From assembly GCA_963788965.1 (NCBI GenBank), contig CAWBIK010000006.1:1550001-1614000 (forward strand): DNA of 64,000 bases, in the 5' to 3' direction. Within the stretch, counting starts at the first letter, position 1; every line of letters starts with the position of its first letter. The DNA is from QHXQ01 sp963788965 (GTDB taxonomy: Bacteria; Acidobacteriota; Blastocatellia; Pyrinomonadales; Pyrinomonadaceae). Below, one piece after another: positions 36,486 to 46,108 of the stretch. A program made the translations under genes and the position numbers. Under the pieces are notes generated by a model. That model searched no databases. It was not told where the DNA came from and saw only the letters and a program-made list of their open reading frames with translations.

Positions 36486-37472
36486 TCAACGCGGCGCAAT
36501 GCGTATGAAGCGGTGGACTGGATCGAAGGTGAGTTGAAACGGGCGGAGCGCGTCGCGGCCCAAGATAACGGGCGCATCGGTGGACGCGCCGAGCAACAGG
36601 TCGGTCGGGACGCGACGCAAGACAAGCTCGCCAAGCTGCACTGTGAGCGGTGCGATGCGACGCGCGGCGACGTGCCCACGCCCAAGATCACGCACACCCG
36701 CGCGTTCGCGCCCGTCGGCCGAGGCGACGCCGAAGGAACGCGCGGCCGCTTCGTGCAACGCGAGGCCGAAGCCTGAGCCTGTGTCGATCAGCGCGCGGCG
36801 GCCGTTGTCTAGCCGGACGAACGGGCGACGCGACGAACCTTCTGTTAGCCAACCGACGACCGTGCCGTCCGGCGGCGCATCGCTTGCCCGCACAGGCGAC
36901 GTGCGCGGGTCGAAGGCGCTGATCGTGTTGGCCGGCAGGTCAATCGTGTAACCGAGCGGATAGTAACTTTCTGATGGATCAATTACGCCGTCCAAGTCGG
37001 GCGGCAATGTGTCTGTGACGACGACGAGCGGGCGCGCGGGCAGTTGGTTTGCGCTATCGCCGAGCGCGAGACTACGCACGGTGGCTTCGCGGCCTGTGCC
37101 GCCGCCCGCGCCGCTAAGGCCCGTGATCGAGATGGCTTGACCGTTCGTGTAGGCGACGCCGGCCGCGCGGGCCGTGCGGGGCGAGATGATATTCATGCCC
37201 GCGCCCGTGTCGAGCGCGAAGGTGAAGGGGCCTGTGCCGTTGACCCACGCGCGGACGAGCAGACCGCGGCCCGTCTCTTCGCGGAAACGCACGGGCGCAG
37301 GGAGCGCGCGCGTGTTGTCGCCTAACGGCGGCCGGCTACGCGTGCGTTGCGCCCGAACAGACGAATGGGCAGTCGCATGTGTTGCGACTGCCCACGTCGT
37401 CATCATTATTACCAGAGCGATCAGGATAGCTGGGGCTTTACGGCTCACGGCTGGCTGCGCGCTCTGCTGCAT
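36486..37472 (-). CDS. Secreted retropepsin-like aspartyl protease with two half-sites
   Basis: 328 residues: signal/anchor segment (AILIALVIMMTTWAVATHAT), then two pepsin-like halves, each with a DTG site: FALDTGAGMNIISPRTA (about residue 85) and ALIDTGSGFGLALHEAA (about residue 228). Two DTG motifs in one chain allow an intramolecular active site as in pepsin, rather than a homodimer as in retropepsins. Probably periplasmic. Flanked by the MerR and glycine-zipper genes. Confidence 0.85.
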   Translation of the reverse strand: MQQSAQPAVSRKAPAILIALVIMMTTWAVATHATAHSSVRAQRTRSRPPLGDNTRALPAPVRFREETGRGLLVRAWVNGTGPFTFALDTGAGMNIISPRTARAAGVAYTNGQAISITGLSGAGGGTGREATVRSLALGDSANQLPARPLVVVTDTLPPDLDGVIDPSESYYPLGYTIDLPANTISAFDPRTSPVRASDAPPDGTVVGWLTEGSSRRPFVRLDNGRRALIDTGSGFGLALHEAAARSFGVASADGRERAGVRDLGRGHVAARRIAPLTVQLGELVLRRVPTDLLLGASTDAPVILGRDALRPFQLTFDPVHRFIRIAPR

Positions 37473-37493
37473 GGCTACACCGTCCGACGTCCG

Positions 37494-38083
37494 TTACCGG
37501 TTGTTGCGGTTGCGAATCTTGTAGGTGTAGAGCGCAGAGCCGCCCGCACCCGCCAAGCCGCCGATGAGCGCGCCCTTCTTGCCGCCGAGCAGGCCGCCCA
37601 CGAGTGCGCCGCCGCCTGTGCCCATCGCCACCGTCAACTTATCGCGGTGCTTCGACCAGAAGGAACGCTTGCGCGGCTGATAGTCGTAATAAGCCTGCCG
37701 CGTGCTGCGAGCGGTACGCGTGCGCGCCGCATTGCGATACACAACGCGGGTCGGTGCGGCTTCGCGCACAACTGTCGTGCGGGTCGCGGCCGGCGCGGCG
37801 GCTGAACCGTTAAGCGCCGCGTTGAAGCCGTCGTTAAAGCCGGTGCGGTAATCGGCGAGACGTTCTGATCGTTGGCCGTATTGAGCGCCACTTGATCGGC
37901 CGCCGTCTGCGTGTTGTCGAGACGCTGATCCGTGGTGCGGGCCGCGTCTTGATTCGTCAAATTCTGCGAGGCGACGGGTGTGTTCGGGTCAACAGTGCGC
38001 TTGTTATTGACAAGCCCAACCACCGTCCCGCCCAACAAGGCCGCCGCGAGTCCAACTGCTAAAATTCTGCCATTCGTAGTCAT
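37494..38083 (-). CDS. Glycine-zipper membrane protein, frameshifted
   Basis: The N-terminus from ATG 38083 (GGAG upstream) is MTTNGRILAVGLAAALLGGT, a membrane anchor, followed by an Asn/Thr/Gln-rich linker. The C-terminal half is in another frame: DYRTGFNDGFNAALNG, then KRSFWSKHRDKLTVAMGTGG and the glycine zipper GGALVGGLLGGKKGALIGGL. Joining them needs a net shift of +2 or -1 somewhere around 37860-37920. About 195 residues when joined. Glycine-zipper proteins insert in membranes; function unknown. Confidence 0.65.
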
Positions 38084-38421
38084 GATGTCAGCTTCTCCTT
38101 CAATCGCTAGGTTCTTTGTCAATCTAGCCCGCCCTGTAAGTTTGCAACTGTTGTTCCTGAAAGTGGGGCTAAACAGGTATTGCTTTAATTTTATTCGCAA
38201 TGCTGGTTTTTCCTGTGTTTTCAAACGGGCTGTTAGCAAATCACAATGAGATCGCAACAGTGCGTTGTGCTGCGCCTGCGGCAAACTGCACGATATGGAT
38301 TAGTCGTAACCCTATCTGCTCAACGAAAAAGTGCGCCGTGTTGGACGACCTTCATACGTGCGGGCTATAATCCGGCGTCATCCGCTCAAGTTGCCACAGT
38401 TTCGGAGGTTCAACGCAGATC
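38084..38421. other. Divergent promoter region
   Basis: About 340 bases between divergent genes. It contains a perfect TATAAT for the aminotransferase gene (38341-38371 entry) and A/T-rich sequence near 38160-38230 that probably drives the glycine-zipper gene. No gene accepted. Confidence 0.4.
38341..38371 (+). promoter_or_regulatory. Probable sigma70 promoter of the aminotransferase gene
   Basis: TTGGAC (38341-38346) and a perfect TATAAT (38366-38371), 19-base spacing, 50 bases upstream of the GTG start. Confidence 0.55.
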
Positions 38422-39591
38422 GTGTCCGCCGCTTCGACCGCCTTTCGTTTAGCCGCGCGTTTGGAACGGGTCGGCTTCTCCGACATCGTTAACATTCGCA
38501 ATCGCGTTATGGAGCTACGCGCCGCCGGGGCGAACGTCTATCAGTTTGAAGGCGGCGAGCCGTTCCTCGACACGCCCGAACACATCAAGGCCGCAATGCG
38601 TCGTGCGCTCGAAGAGAACCGGACGCGCTACGCGCCATCGTCGGGCATCCCTGAGTTGCGCGCCGCCATCGCCGCGAAGGCGCAGGAGCGCAATCGCTTG
38701 CCGACGCGCAGCGAAGACGTGATCGTCTTGAACGGCGGCATGCAAGGTCTGTTCGGCGCGTTCCGTTCGATCCTCGATCCGGGCGACGAAGTGCTAGTCT
38801 TTTCGCCTTTCTGGACGCCGATCAAAGACCTGATTGCGAACTGCGAAGCGCAGCCCGTGCTTGTCTCGACCGACGAAGCACGCGCCGACGGCTTCGCGCC
38901 GACGCTCGCGCGTCACCTGACGACGAAGACACGCGCCCTCTATTTCAACACGCCGCAGAACCCGACCGGCACGGTCTTCACGCGCGCCGAAGCCGAACAG
39001 GTCGCGGCGTTCGCGTGCGAGCATGATTTGATCGTCGTCGCCGACGAGGCGTATGAAGATTTGGTCTATGAAGGCGAGCATGTCTCCATCGCCGCGCTGC
39101 CGGGCATGTACGAGCGCACGATCACTTGCTACACGCTCTCGAAGTCTTACTCGATGACCGGCTGGCGGATCGGCTACGCCGTCGCGCCCGAACCGTGGCT
39201 GACGGGTCTGCGCAAAACTTTGCTCTACTCGACCAACGGCGTCTCGACCCCGACGCAATGGGCCGCGCTCGCCGCGATCAACTCGTCGCCCGACTTTTTT
39301 GATCACGCGCGCGTCGCCTATCGCCAGCGGCGCGATCTAATGATCGCGGGGTTGAACGAACTCGGCCTCGCCTGCGTCGCCCCGGCCGGCGCGTTCTATG
39401 CTTTTCCCGACACGACGCGCATCGCCCCCGACAGCCGCACGGCGGCCGAACTGCTGCTCGAACGCGCGCAGGTCGCCACCGTCCCCGGCGTCGTCTTCGG
39501 CCCGCACGGCGAAGGTCATCTGCGCTTCTCCTTCTCCACATCACTTGAAACGATAGCAGCCGGCCTCGACTCGATGCGCCGTCAGCTATAG
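38422..39591 (+). CDS. Class I/II pyridoxal-phosphate aminotransferase
   Basis: 389 residues from a GTG start with GGAGG upstream. PLP features are complete: FEGGEPFLDTPEHIKAAM, LNGGMQGLFGAFRSILDPGD, FNTPQNPTGTVFTRAEAE, VADEAYEDLVYEGE and the Lys in CYTLSKSYSMTGWRIGYAV, with the substrate-carboxylate Arg in the C-terminal HLRFSFS. It belongs to the aspartate/aromatic aminotransferase fold I group; the exact amino acid is not readable. thiL follows after 37 bases. Confidence 0.9.
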   Translation: MSAASTAFRLAARLERVGFSDIVNIRNRVMELRAAGANVYQFEGGEPFLDTPEHIKAAMRRALEENRTRYAPSSGIPELRAAIAAKAQERNRLPTRSEDVIVLNGGMQGLFGAFRSILDPGDEVLVFSPFWTPIKDLIANCEAQPVLVSTDEARADGFAPTLARHLTTKTRALYFNTPQNPTGTVFTRAEAEQVAAFACEHDLIVVADEAYEDLVYEGEHVSIAALPGMYERTITCYTLSKSYSMTGWRIGYAVAPEPWLTGLRKTLLYSTNGVSTPTQWAALAAINSSPDFFDHARVAYRQRRDLMIAGLNELGLACVAPAGAFYAFPDTTRIAPDSRTAAELLLERAQVATVPGVVFGPHGEGHLRFSFSTSLETIAAGLDSMRRQL

Positions 39592-39628
39592 CACTTAGCA
39601 CGCGGCCGGGCAGTTGAGCTAAATCTAA

Positions 39629-40648
39629 GTGCGGATCAGGCGCAGCGAGTTTGAGTTCATCGCCGGGATACGGCGGCGGGCGCAAGCGTTGGCCCGACGA
39701 CAGCAACTCGGCCCGCAAGTTGGCATCGGCGACGACGCCGCCGTCCTCGCCCCGCGCGCTGGTTATGAGACGATCATCACGACCGATCTCATCGTCGAAG
39801 ACATAGACTTCCGCCGTGCCAACATGCCTCCCGCCGCGCTTGGTCATAAAGCACTGGCCGTCTCGCTCTCAGACATCGCCGCGATGGGCGCGCGCCCGCG
39901 TTGGGCGCTGCTGTCGGTCGGCGTGCCCCACGCCGTGTGGCGCACGCGCTTTCTCGACAAGTTCTACGACGGCTTCTTCGCCCTCGCCACGCGCACAGGC
40001 GTCACGCTCGTCGGCGGCGACGTGTCGCGCACGCCCGAACGCATCGTTATCGACTCCATCATCCTCGGCGAGACACGACGCGGGCGCGCGCTCTTACGCT
40101 CCGGCGCGCGCGCAGGCGATCACATCTTCGTCACCGGCACACTCGGCGGCGCGGCTGCGGGCCTGCGGATACTTGAAAACGCCGATGGAGCAAAGACGCG
40201 CCGCCGCGCCGCCGCGCACAAACAACTCGTCAAGCGTCTTCAACAACCTGAACCACGCCTCGCGTGGGGCGCGCTGCTCGGCGCTAAGCGTCTAGCGTCG
40301 GCACTGATCGATCTGAGCGACGGCCTCTCGTCCGACCTCGCGCACCTGTGCCACGCGAGCGGCGTTGGCGCAACGATTGAGGCGGCGCTGCTGCCCGTCG
40401 ATCCGTTCATCGCGCAGGCCGGCATTGCTGCATCCGATGCACGCAACCTTGCGCTGCACGGCGGCGAAGATTTCGAGTTGCTATTCACCGTCCGCCCGCA
40501 ACACGTTGCGCATCTGCCTGAAGACCTCGACGGCGTACACGTCACACGCATCGGTGAGATTCAACCGCGCGCCGCAGGTTTGAAGCTCATAGTCAACGGC
40601 CGCGCCCGCACGTTGCAGCCCGCAGGCTTCGTCCACTTCCACGGATGA
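39629..40648 (+). CDS. thiL: Thiamine-monophosphate kinase
   Basis: 339 residues from GTG 39629. The family features are in order: FEFIAGIRRRAQALARRQ, VGIGDDAAVLAPRAGYETII, the ligand site ITTDLIVEDIDFRRANMPPA, KALAVSLSDIAAMGARPRWA, VGGDVSRTPERIVI and SALIDLSDGLSSDLAHLCHA. Phosphorylates thiamine monophosphate to the diphosphate, the last step of de novo cofactor synthesis. No other thi gene is in the window. Confidence 0.93.
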   Translation: MRIRRSEFEFIAGIRRRAQALARRQQLGPQVGIGDDAAVLAPRAGYETIITTDLIVEDIDFRRANMPPAALGHKALAVSLSDIAAMGARPRWALLSVGVPHAVWRTRFLDKFYDGFFALATRTGVTLVGGDVSRTPERIVIDSIILGETRRGRALLRSGARAGDHIFVTGTLGGAAAGLRILENADGAKTRRRAAAHKQLVKRLQQPEPRLAWGALLGAKRLASALIDLSDGLSSDLAHLCHASGVGATIEAALLPVDPFIAQAGIAASDARNLALHGGEDFELLFTVRPQHVAHLPEDLDGVHVTRIGEIQPRAAGLKLIVNGRARTLQPAGFVHFHG

Positions 40649-40798
40649 AGGTCAGTACCGCCTGCTTGACCTCACGTCCGCTCTTTCTATTGCGGCTTAA
40701 GTAATACTTATCAAACACGTCGTTCCCTTATTCTTCGCCTGTTGTTTGACTCGCGGCCTGTCCTTGCCTAGACTCTCCTGCGTCTGTGCTTAATTGTT

Positions 40799-42206
40799 AT
40801 GCTGCGACTTCAGAACACGCTGTCCGGTCAACTCGAAGAGTTCCGCCCCATGCGCGCGGGCGAGGTGGGCATGTACCTGTGCGGCCCGACCGTGTGGAAC
40901 TTCGTCCACATCGGCAACCTGCGCTCGTTCCTGTTCGGCGACATCCTGCGCCGCTACCTGAAGTTCAAGGGCTACAAGGTCACGCACGTCATGAACCTGA
41001 CGGACGTGGACGACCGCATCATCGCGGAAGCGGAACAGAAGGGCGTCGCGCTCGACGACTACACCGCGCCTTATATCGAAGCGTTCTGGCAAGACTTCGA
41101 CGCCATCGGCTGCGAGCGCCCCGAACTTGCGCCGCGCGCCACACAACACATCGCCGAGATGGCCGCGCATCATCGCCCAACTCGAAGCCAACGGGCACGC
41201 GTATCATTCCGACGGCTCGATCTATTACCGCATCAAGTCGTTTCCCGAATACGGCAAGCTCTCGAAGATCAACTTCGCGGGCAACATCGTCGGCGGCAGC
41301 GAACGCGTGGACACGGACAAGTACGACAAGGAAGACGCGCGCGACTTCGCCTTGTGGAAGTCCGTCGAGGCTGAACACGGCGTTGCGTGGGACGCCGAGA
41401 TCGGGCGCGGGCGGCCCGGCTGGCACATCGAATGCTCCGCCATGTCCATGAAGTATCTCGGCCAAACGTTCGACATACATTGCGGCGGCGTCGATCTGAT
41501 CTTCCCGCATCACGAGAACGAGATCGCGCAATCCGAAGGCGCGACCGGGCAGCAATTCGTCAACTACTGGCTGCACGGCGAGCATCTAAAGATCAACGGC
41601 GAGTCGATGTCGAAATCGAAGGGCAACTATTTCACCTTGCGCGATCTGACGGCACAAGGCTTCACGCCCGCCGCGATCCGCTACGCGCTCGTCTCCGCGC
41701 CTTATCGCAAGCAGTACAACTTTACGCTCGACGGTTTGCGCGGCATCGAGAAGACCGTTGCGGGCTTGCAAGACTTCCGCCGTCGCTTGAGCGAGGCGCG
41801 CGTCGAAGCGGGCAGCACGCCGGAGATGCAAGCCGCTGCGGCACGTGCGCTCGAACAGTTTGAGGCCGGTCTAGACGACGACCTCAACACGTCGGTTGCG
41901 CTTGCCGCCATCCACGACCTGACGCGCGAGGTCAACACGGCGCTCGCCGATTGCTACCTGCGCGCCGACGATCAACGCGATCTGCTCGCCCTCGTCGCGC
42001 GCTTCGATTCCGTCTTCAACGTCTTCGGCCAGACGCAAACTGAATTGCTCGACGCCGAAGTCCAAACGCTCATCGACGAACGGCAAGAAGCCCGCCGCCG
42101 CCGCGACTTCGCCCGCGCCGACGAACTGCGCGACGAACTGCTCGCGCGCGGCATCGTCCTCGAAGACACACGCGACGGCGTTCGCTGGAAGCGGCGCGGC
42201 GCATAG
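40799..42206 (+). CDS. cysS: Cysteinyl-tRNA synthetase, frame broken by one apparent extra base
   Basis: The N-terminal part MLRLQNTLSGQLEEF has the zinc-site Cys (MYLCGPTVWN), and HIGN replaces HIGH (VHIGNLRSFLFGDILRRYLK). The C-terminal part in the next frame contains WHIECSAMSMKYLGQTFDIH, HHENEIAQSEGATG and KMSKS-equivalent ESMSKSKGNYFTL. The shift is near 41163-41170; deleting one base joins AEMAA to IIAQLEANGHAYHSDGSIYY and gives 468 residues, the usual length. Essential gene, so a consensus error is likely. Confidence 0.93.
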
Positions 42207-42483
42207 CGCATTGCTCTACAAAGAGTCCGTGGTTGACAAAGTTATGCGTTGCGAGTAAATCTCAGGATAGCTTCCCAAGCTACTGACAACTGACCACGAA
42301 CAACGGACGGCTTTTCAGTTATGTTGCAGATGCCCGGCACACACTTGCGCCCGCTCGACATCCGCGCGAACATCTTCGCGGGGTAGCCGCGCCTTCCCTT
42401 CCTTCGCTGCCTGTCCTGAAATTTCAAAGCACATTTGAGATTTCAAATCGTTCCGCCTTTTTTATCCGAAGGAGAAAAGCATT
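42207..42483 (+). other. Intergenic region with one unpaired heptad arm
   Basis: ACTGACA, ACTGACC and ACGAACA units (about 42272-42306) repeat with a 7-base period but have no inverted partner. GAAGGAGAAAAGC at 42469-42481 is the ribosome-binding site for the next gene. Confidence 0.5.
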
Positions 42484-43848
42484 ATGACTACCGCGACTGC
42501 TTTGAAGCGGCCTGAGATTAAGACCGCGTTGCCGGGGCCGAAAGCGCAGGAGATTATTGCGGCCGATCATACGTTCGTCACGCCATCGTATCCGCGCCCG
42601 TCTTACAAACTCGTGGCCGAACGCGCGCAAGGCGTCTGGGTCGAAGACGTGGACGGCAACGTCTTTCTCGATTGCAACGCGGGCGTCGCCGTCTGTTCGA
42701 CCGGGCATTGTCATCCCGAAGTCGTTAAAGCGATCCAGGATCAGGCCGCGCAACTCATCCACATGTGCGGGACGGATTTTTACTATCGCCACATGCCCGC
42801 GCTCGCGGCGAAGCTTGACGAGATCACGCCTGTACCGAGTCCGACGCGCACGCACTTTGCCAACAGCGGCACGGAAGCAATCGAGACTGCTTTGAAGCTC
42901 GCCATGCACGCCACGGGGCGCGAGAAGTTCATCGCCTTCTTCAACAGTTTCCACGGGCGCACGCTCGGCTCGCTGTCGTTAACTTCGTCAAGAGTCGCCC
43001 AGCGGCGTGGCTTCAAACGGCAGGCGCTCGATGTCGTCCACGTTCCTTATCCGAACGTCTTCCGCGATCCGTTCACGGGCGACGCAACCGGCGCGCACGA
43101 TGCGGAGGCCGTGAGCCGCGCCTCGCTCAACTGGATCGAGGAGCGTCTGTTTAAGACGACCACGCCGCCCGACGAGGTGGCCGCCATCGTCGTCGAATGC
43201 GTGCAGGGCGAAGGCGGTTACGTGCCCGCGCCGAAGGAGTTCTTACAAGGTCTGCGGCGCATCTGTGATGAACATGGCATCCTCTTGATCGTCGATGAAG
43301 TCCAATCGGGCATGGGTCGCACCGGCAAGATGTTCGCGTCGGACCATTACGATCTGAAGCCGGACATCATGACCGTAGCCAAAGGCATCGGATCGGGTCT
43401 GCCTATCGGCGCATGTATCGCGCGCGCCGACTTGATGAACTGGAAGCCCGGCGCGCACGCTTCGACCTTCGGCGGCAACCCGGTCTGCATCGCCGCCGCG
43501 TTGAAGACTATCGAACTGCTTGAGCGCGAGTTGGTCGCCAACAGCGCGGAGGTCGGCGCTTACTTGAAAGCGGGGCTTGAGAAGTTGATGCATAAGCACG
43601 ACTGCATCGGCGACGTGCGTGGCTTGGGGATGATGCTCGGCGTCGAGTTCGTGACGGACAAGGCGACGTTGCAGCCCGCGCCCGAATTGCGCGACCGCAT
43701 CGAGACGGCCTGCTTCGAGCGCGGCCTCATCATACTCGGCGCGGGCACGAACACGATCCGCTGGTCGCCGCCCCTCGTCCTCACACGCGAGCACGTTGAC
43801 GTGGCCCTCGAAATCTTCGACGAAGCGATCACGGCCGAGAACAAGTAA
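42484..43848 (+). CDS. Class III aminotransferase (4-aminobutyrate/acetylornithine type)
   Basis: 454 residues. PLP class III features: WVEDVDGNVFLDCNAGVAVC, GHCHPEVVKAI, ANSGTEAIETALKLAMHATG, FHGRTLGSLSLTSS, ECVQGEGGYVPAPKEF, LLIVDEVQSGMGRTGKMFA and TVAKGIGSGLPIGACIA with the PLP Lys. Length and CGTDFYYRHMPALAAKLDEI suit GABA transaminase-like enzymes, but the substrate is not fixed by sequence. A repeat hairpin begins at the stop codon. Confidence 0.88.
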   Translation: MTTATALKRPEIKTALPGPKAQEIIAADHTFVTPSYPRPSYKLVAERAQGVWVEDVDGNVFLDCNAGVAVCSTGHCHPEVVKAIQDQAAQLIHMCGTDFYYRHMPALAAKLDEITPVPSPTRTHFANSGTEAIETALKLAMHATGREKFIAFFNSFHGRTLGSLSLTSSRVAQRRGFKRQALDVVHVPYPNVFRDPFTGDATGAHDAEAVSRASLNWIEERLFKTTTPPDEVAAIVVECVQGEGGYVPAPKEFLQGLRRICDEHGILLIVDEVQSGMGRTGKMFASDHYDLKPDIMTVAKGIGSGLPIGACIARADLMNWKPGAHASTFGGNPVCIAAALKTIELLERELVANSAEVGAYLKAGLEKLMHKHDCIGDVRGLGMMLGVEFVTDKATLQPAPELRDRIETACFERGLIILGAGTNTIRWSPPLVLTREHVDVALEIFDEAITAENK

Positions 43849-43975
43849 TGATGAATGATGCAGGCGGAATGATGAATAAAGAATAGCTGCTTATTCATCA
43901 TTCATCATTCCGTCTTCGTCATTGCCTTTCCTTCATCGTTCATCATTCTGCCTTCCTCATTTCCTTTTCATCATT
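43846..43975. repeat. Heptad-repeat hairpin and array, GATGAAT family
   Basis: Units GATGAAT and variants (left) face TTCATCA units (right); a second right-hand array continues to about 43975. The gabT-like stop codon TAA is immediately followed by TGATGAA, i.e. the array starts at the stop. Confidence 0.85.
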
Positions 43976-44055
43976 GACAAACCCGCGCCCGTCGCCTAAG
44001 TTTCGCCCTAGCCCCCGACGCACCTACGGCTCTGGTCAACTGGCGGAGGTTCTCG

Positions 44056-44775
44056 ATGCAACGCGCACGCCTGTCCCTCGTCCTCTTAATATTCCTGCTC
44101 TCGATCTCCGTCGCCGCGCAAGACGACAACAAACGCGCCGCGCACGACCAACTCAAACGCGGCACGGATCGCTTCTTGAAAGGCGACCTCGACGGCGCGC
44201 TCGCCGCTTACGACCGTGCGCTCGCAGCCGAGCCAAACGCCGCCGACATCTACGTCAAACGCGGCAACGTGCGTCGCGCTAAAGGCGACCTGACCGCTGC
44301 CCTCACCGACTTCGATCAAGCCTTGACGCTCGACCCGCAGGCCGTCCACAACGACCGCAACGTCGCGGACGCCTACTCGCGGCGCGGCTACATGCGCGCG
44401 CACAAGTTGGAAGTCGAAGCCGCCATCGAAGATTTCAACAAGGCGCTTGCCTGTTACGAAGGCAATCCCGATTATCACTTCCGGCGCGGCAACGCCCTGC
44501 TCGTCAAAGGTGATCTCGACGGCGCGGTCGCGGACTTCAACCACGGCCTCGCCCTGAAACCCGATAACAGCCAAGCCTCTTTCGCCTACGCCAGCCGCGG
44601 CTACGCCTCCCTGCTGCAAGGCGACGCCAAAGGCGCGCGCTCCGACTTCTTACAAAGCATCAAGCTCAACAAAGACGGCAAGATCGTCCTTCGCTTCCAC
44701 CTCATGTTCCTGCAAGAACAGTTTGAAGAGGTCAAGCGCCGCCGCCTCACCGACCTGCAAAAACTGACCGAATAA
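44056..44775 (+). CDS. Secreted TPR-repeat protein
   Basis: 239 residues: signal peptide (LSLVLLIFLLSISVAAQ) then four to five TPR units (KGDLDGALAAYDRALAAEPN, KGDLTAALTDFDQALTLDPQ, LEVEAAIEDFNKALACYEGN, KGDLDGAVADFNHGLALKPD). Periplasmic scaffold; partner unknown. The stop codon is the first base group of a repeat hairpin, and the gene is convergent with ackA. Confidence 0.8.
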   Translation: MQRARLSLVLLIFLLSISVAAQDDNKRAAHDQLKRGTDRFLKGDLDGALAAYDRALAAEPNAADIYVKRGNVRRAKGDLTAALTDFDQALTLDPQAVHNDRNVADAYSRRGYMRAHKLEVEAAIEDFNKALACYEGNPDYHFRRGNALLVKGDLDGAVADFNHGLALKPDNSQASFAYASRGYASLLQGDAKGARSDFLQSIKLNKDGKIVLRFHLMFLQEQFEEVKRRRLTDLQKLTE

Positions 44776-44835
44776 CCACCAAGACACGAAGACACGAAAG
44801 ACGATCAAAGGTCCTCTTTCGTGTCTTTGTGGTTA
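44773..44835. repeat. Octamer-repeat hairpin, GACACGAA family
   Basis: Left arm AACCACCAAGACACGAAGAC and right arm TCTTTCGTGTCTTTGTGG pair over about 20 bp. The units are 8-9 nt. It starts at the TPR stop codon TAA and lies between convergent genes (TPR and ackA), where it could serve as a bidirectional terminator. Confidence 0.85.
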
Positions 44836-44851
44836 ATCGATCCCTGCCAGC

Positions 44852-46099
44852 TTAAAAACGTTGCGGCGTGCCGGTCACGCACCGCACCGTGTCGCGCGCA
44901 ATCAACAACTCTTCATCAGTCGGGATCACGTAAGCGGCCAGCCGCGCATCGTCACGCGTGATCAGACCTTCGCGCCCGCCCGCGTGGGCCGCGTTGCGCT
45001 CCGGGTCAAGCTCCAAGCCGAACCATTCGAGGCCGGCGCAGATGCGCGCGCGCACTTCCGCCGCGTTCTCGCCGATGCCGCCCGTGAAGACCACGGCGTC
45101 CGCGCCGCCCATCGCCGCCAGATACGCGCCCACATACTTGCGCGCGCGATAACAGAAGATTTCGATAGCAAGACGCGCGCGCCGGTCGTCGTTCTCGTGC
45201 GCTTCGGCCAGCAACTCGCGCATGTCGTTGGTCAGACCGGAGATGCCGATCAGGCCCGACTGCTTGTTAAGCAACGTCTCAATAGCCTGCGCCGTCATGC
45301 CTTCCTTCTCCGCGATGAAGTCGATGATCGCCGGGTCGATGTCGCCGGAGCGCGTGCCCATCACCAGCCCTTCGAGGGGCGTCATACCCATCGACGTGTC
45401 CACCGAATCGCCCGCGCGAATCGCGGCGACCGAACAGCCGTTGCCGAGGTGTAACGTGATCAGGTTCGTTTCATTGCGCGCGATGCCGCGCAGTTGACGA
45501 TAGCGATAAGCGACATAACGATGCGACGTGCCGTGGAAGCCATAGCGGCGCACCCGATGGCGGCGATAGAACTGATAAGGCAGTGCGTAGAGGTACGCGT
45601 AATCGGGCAACGTCTGATGAAACGCCGTGTCGAAGACCGCAGCCTGCGGCAACCCCGTGCCGAACACTTCGCGCGCGGCAACGATGCCTTTGACGTTCGC
45701 CGGGTTATGCAGCGGCGCGAGGTCGATGCAATCCTCTATGCCGCGCACGACTTCATCCGTGATCAAGACTGAATGCGTGAACTGCTCGCCGCCATGCACG
45801 ACGCGATGCCCGACCGCATGCACGTCCGCCACGCTCTGCACCTCTGCGATGCCCGACTCAGGCGCGCACGCCCAACGTATGATCCACTCGACGGCGGCGC
45901 GCGTGTCTCTGAGCGATGCGGTCAGCCGTTGCGACGCGTGCCCTTCGACGCCAAGCGTGATAACCGCCTCGCCGCCGATGCGTTCGATTGCGCCGCGCGC
46001 CAAACGCCTGTCCGCGTTCTGCGCGATGCGTTCGAGATCGGTCGCAATCAGTTGAAACTTGATCGTCGAACTGCCGCAATTAAGGACGAGTATATTCAT
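44852..46099 (-). CDS. ackA: Acetate kinase
   Basis: 415 residues, slightly longer than the usual 400. Signatures intact: MNILVLNCGSSTIKFQLIAT, HRVVHGGEQFTHSVLIT, FDTAFHQTLPDYAYLYALP, HLGNGCSVAAIRAGDSVDTS and TGGIGENAAEVRARIC. Converts acetyl phosphate and ADP to acetate and ATP. No pta is in the window. It starts 9 bases after the amidohydrolase stop, so MFS, amidohydrolase and ackA form one minus-strand run. Confidence 0.95.
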   Translation of the reverse strand: MNILVLNCGSSTIKFQLIATDLERIAQNADRRLARGAIERIGGEAVITLGVEGHASQRLTASLRDTRAAVEWIIRWACAPESGIAEVQSVADVHAVGHRVVHGGEQFTHSVLITDEVVRGIEDCIDLAPLHNPANVKGIVAAREVFGTGLPQAAVFDTAFHQTLPDYAYLYALPYQFYRRHRVRRYGFHGTSHRYVAYRYRQLRGIARNETNLITLHLGNGCSVAAIRAGDSVDTSMGMTPLEGLVMGTRSGDIDPAIIDFIAEKEGMTAQAIETLLNKQSGLIGISGLTNDMRELLAEAHENDDRRARLAIEIFCYRARKYVGAYLAAMGGADAVVFTGGIGENAAEVRARICAGLEWFGLELDPERNAAHAGGREGLITRDDARLAAYVIPTDEELLIARDTVRCVTGTPQRF

Positions 46100-46108
46100 C
46101 GTTTGCTC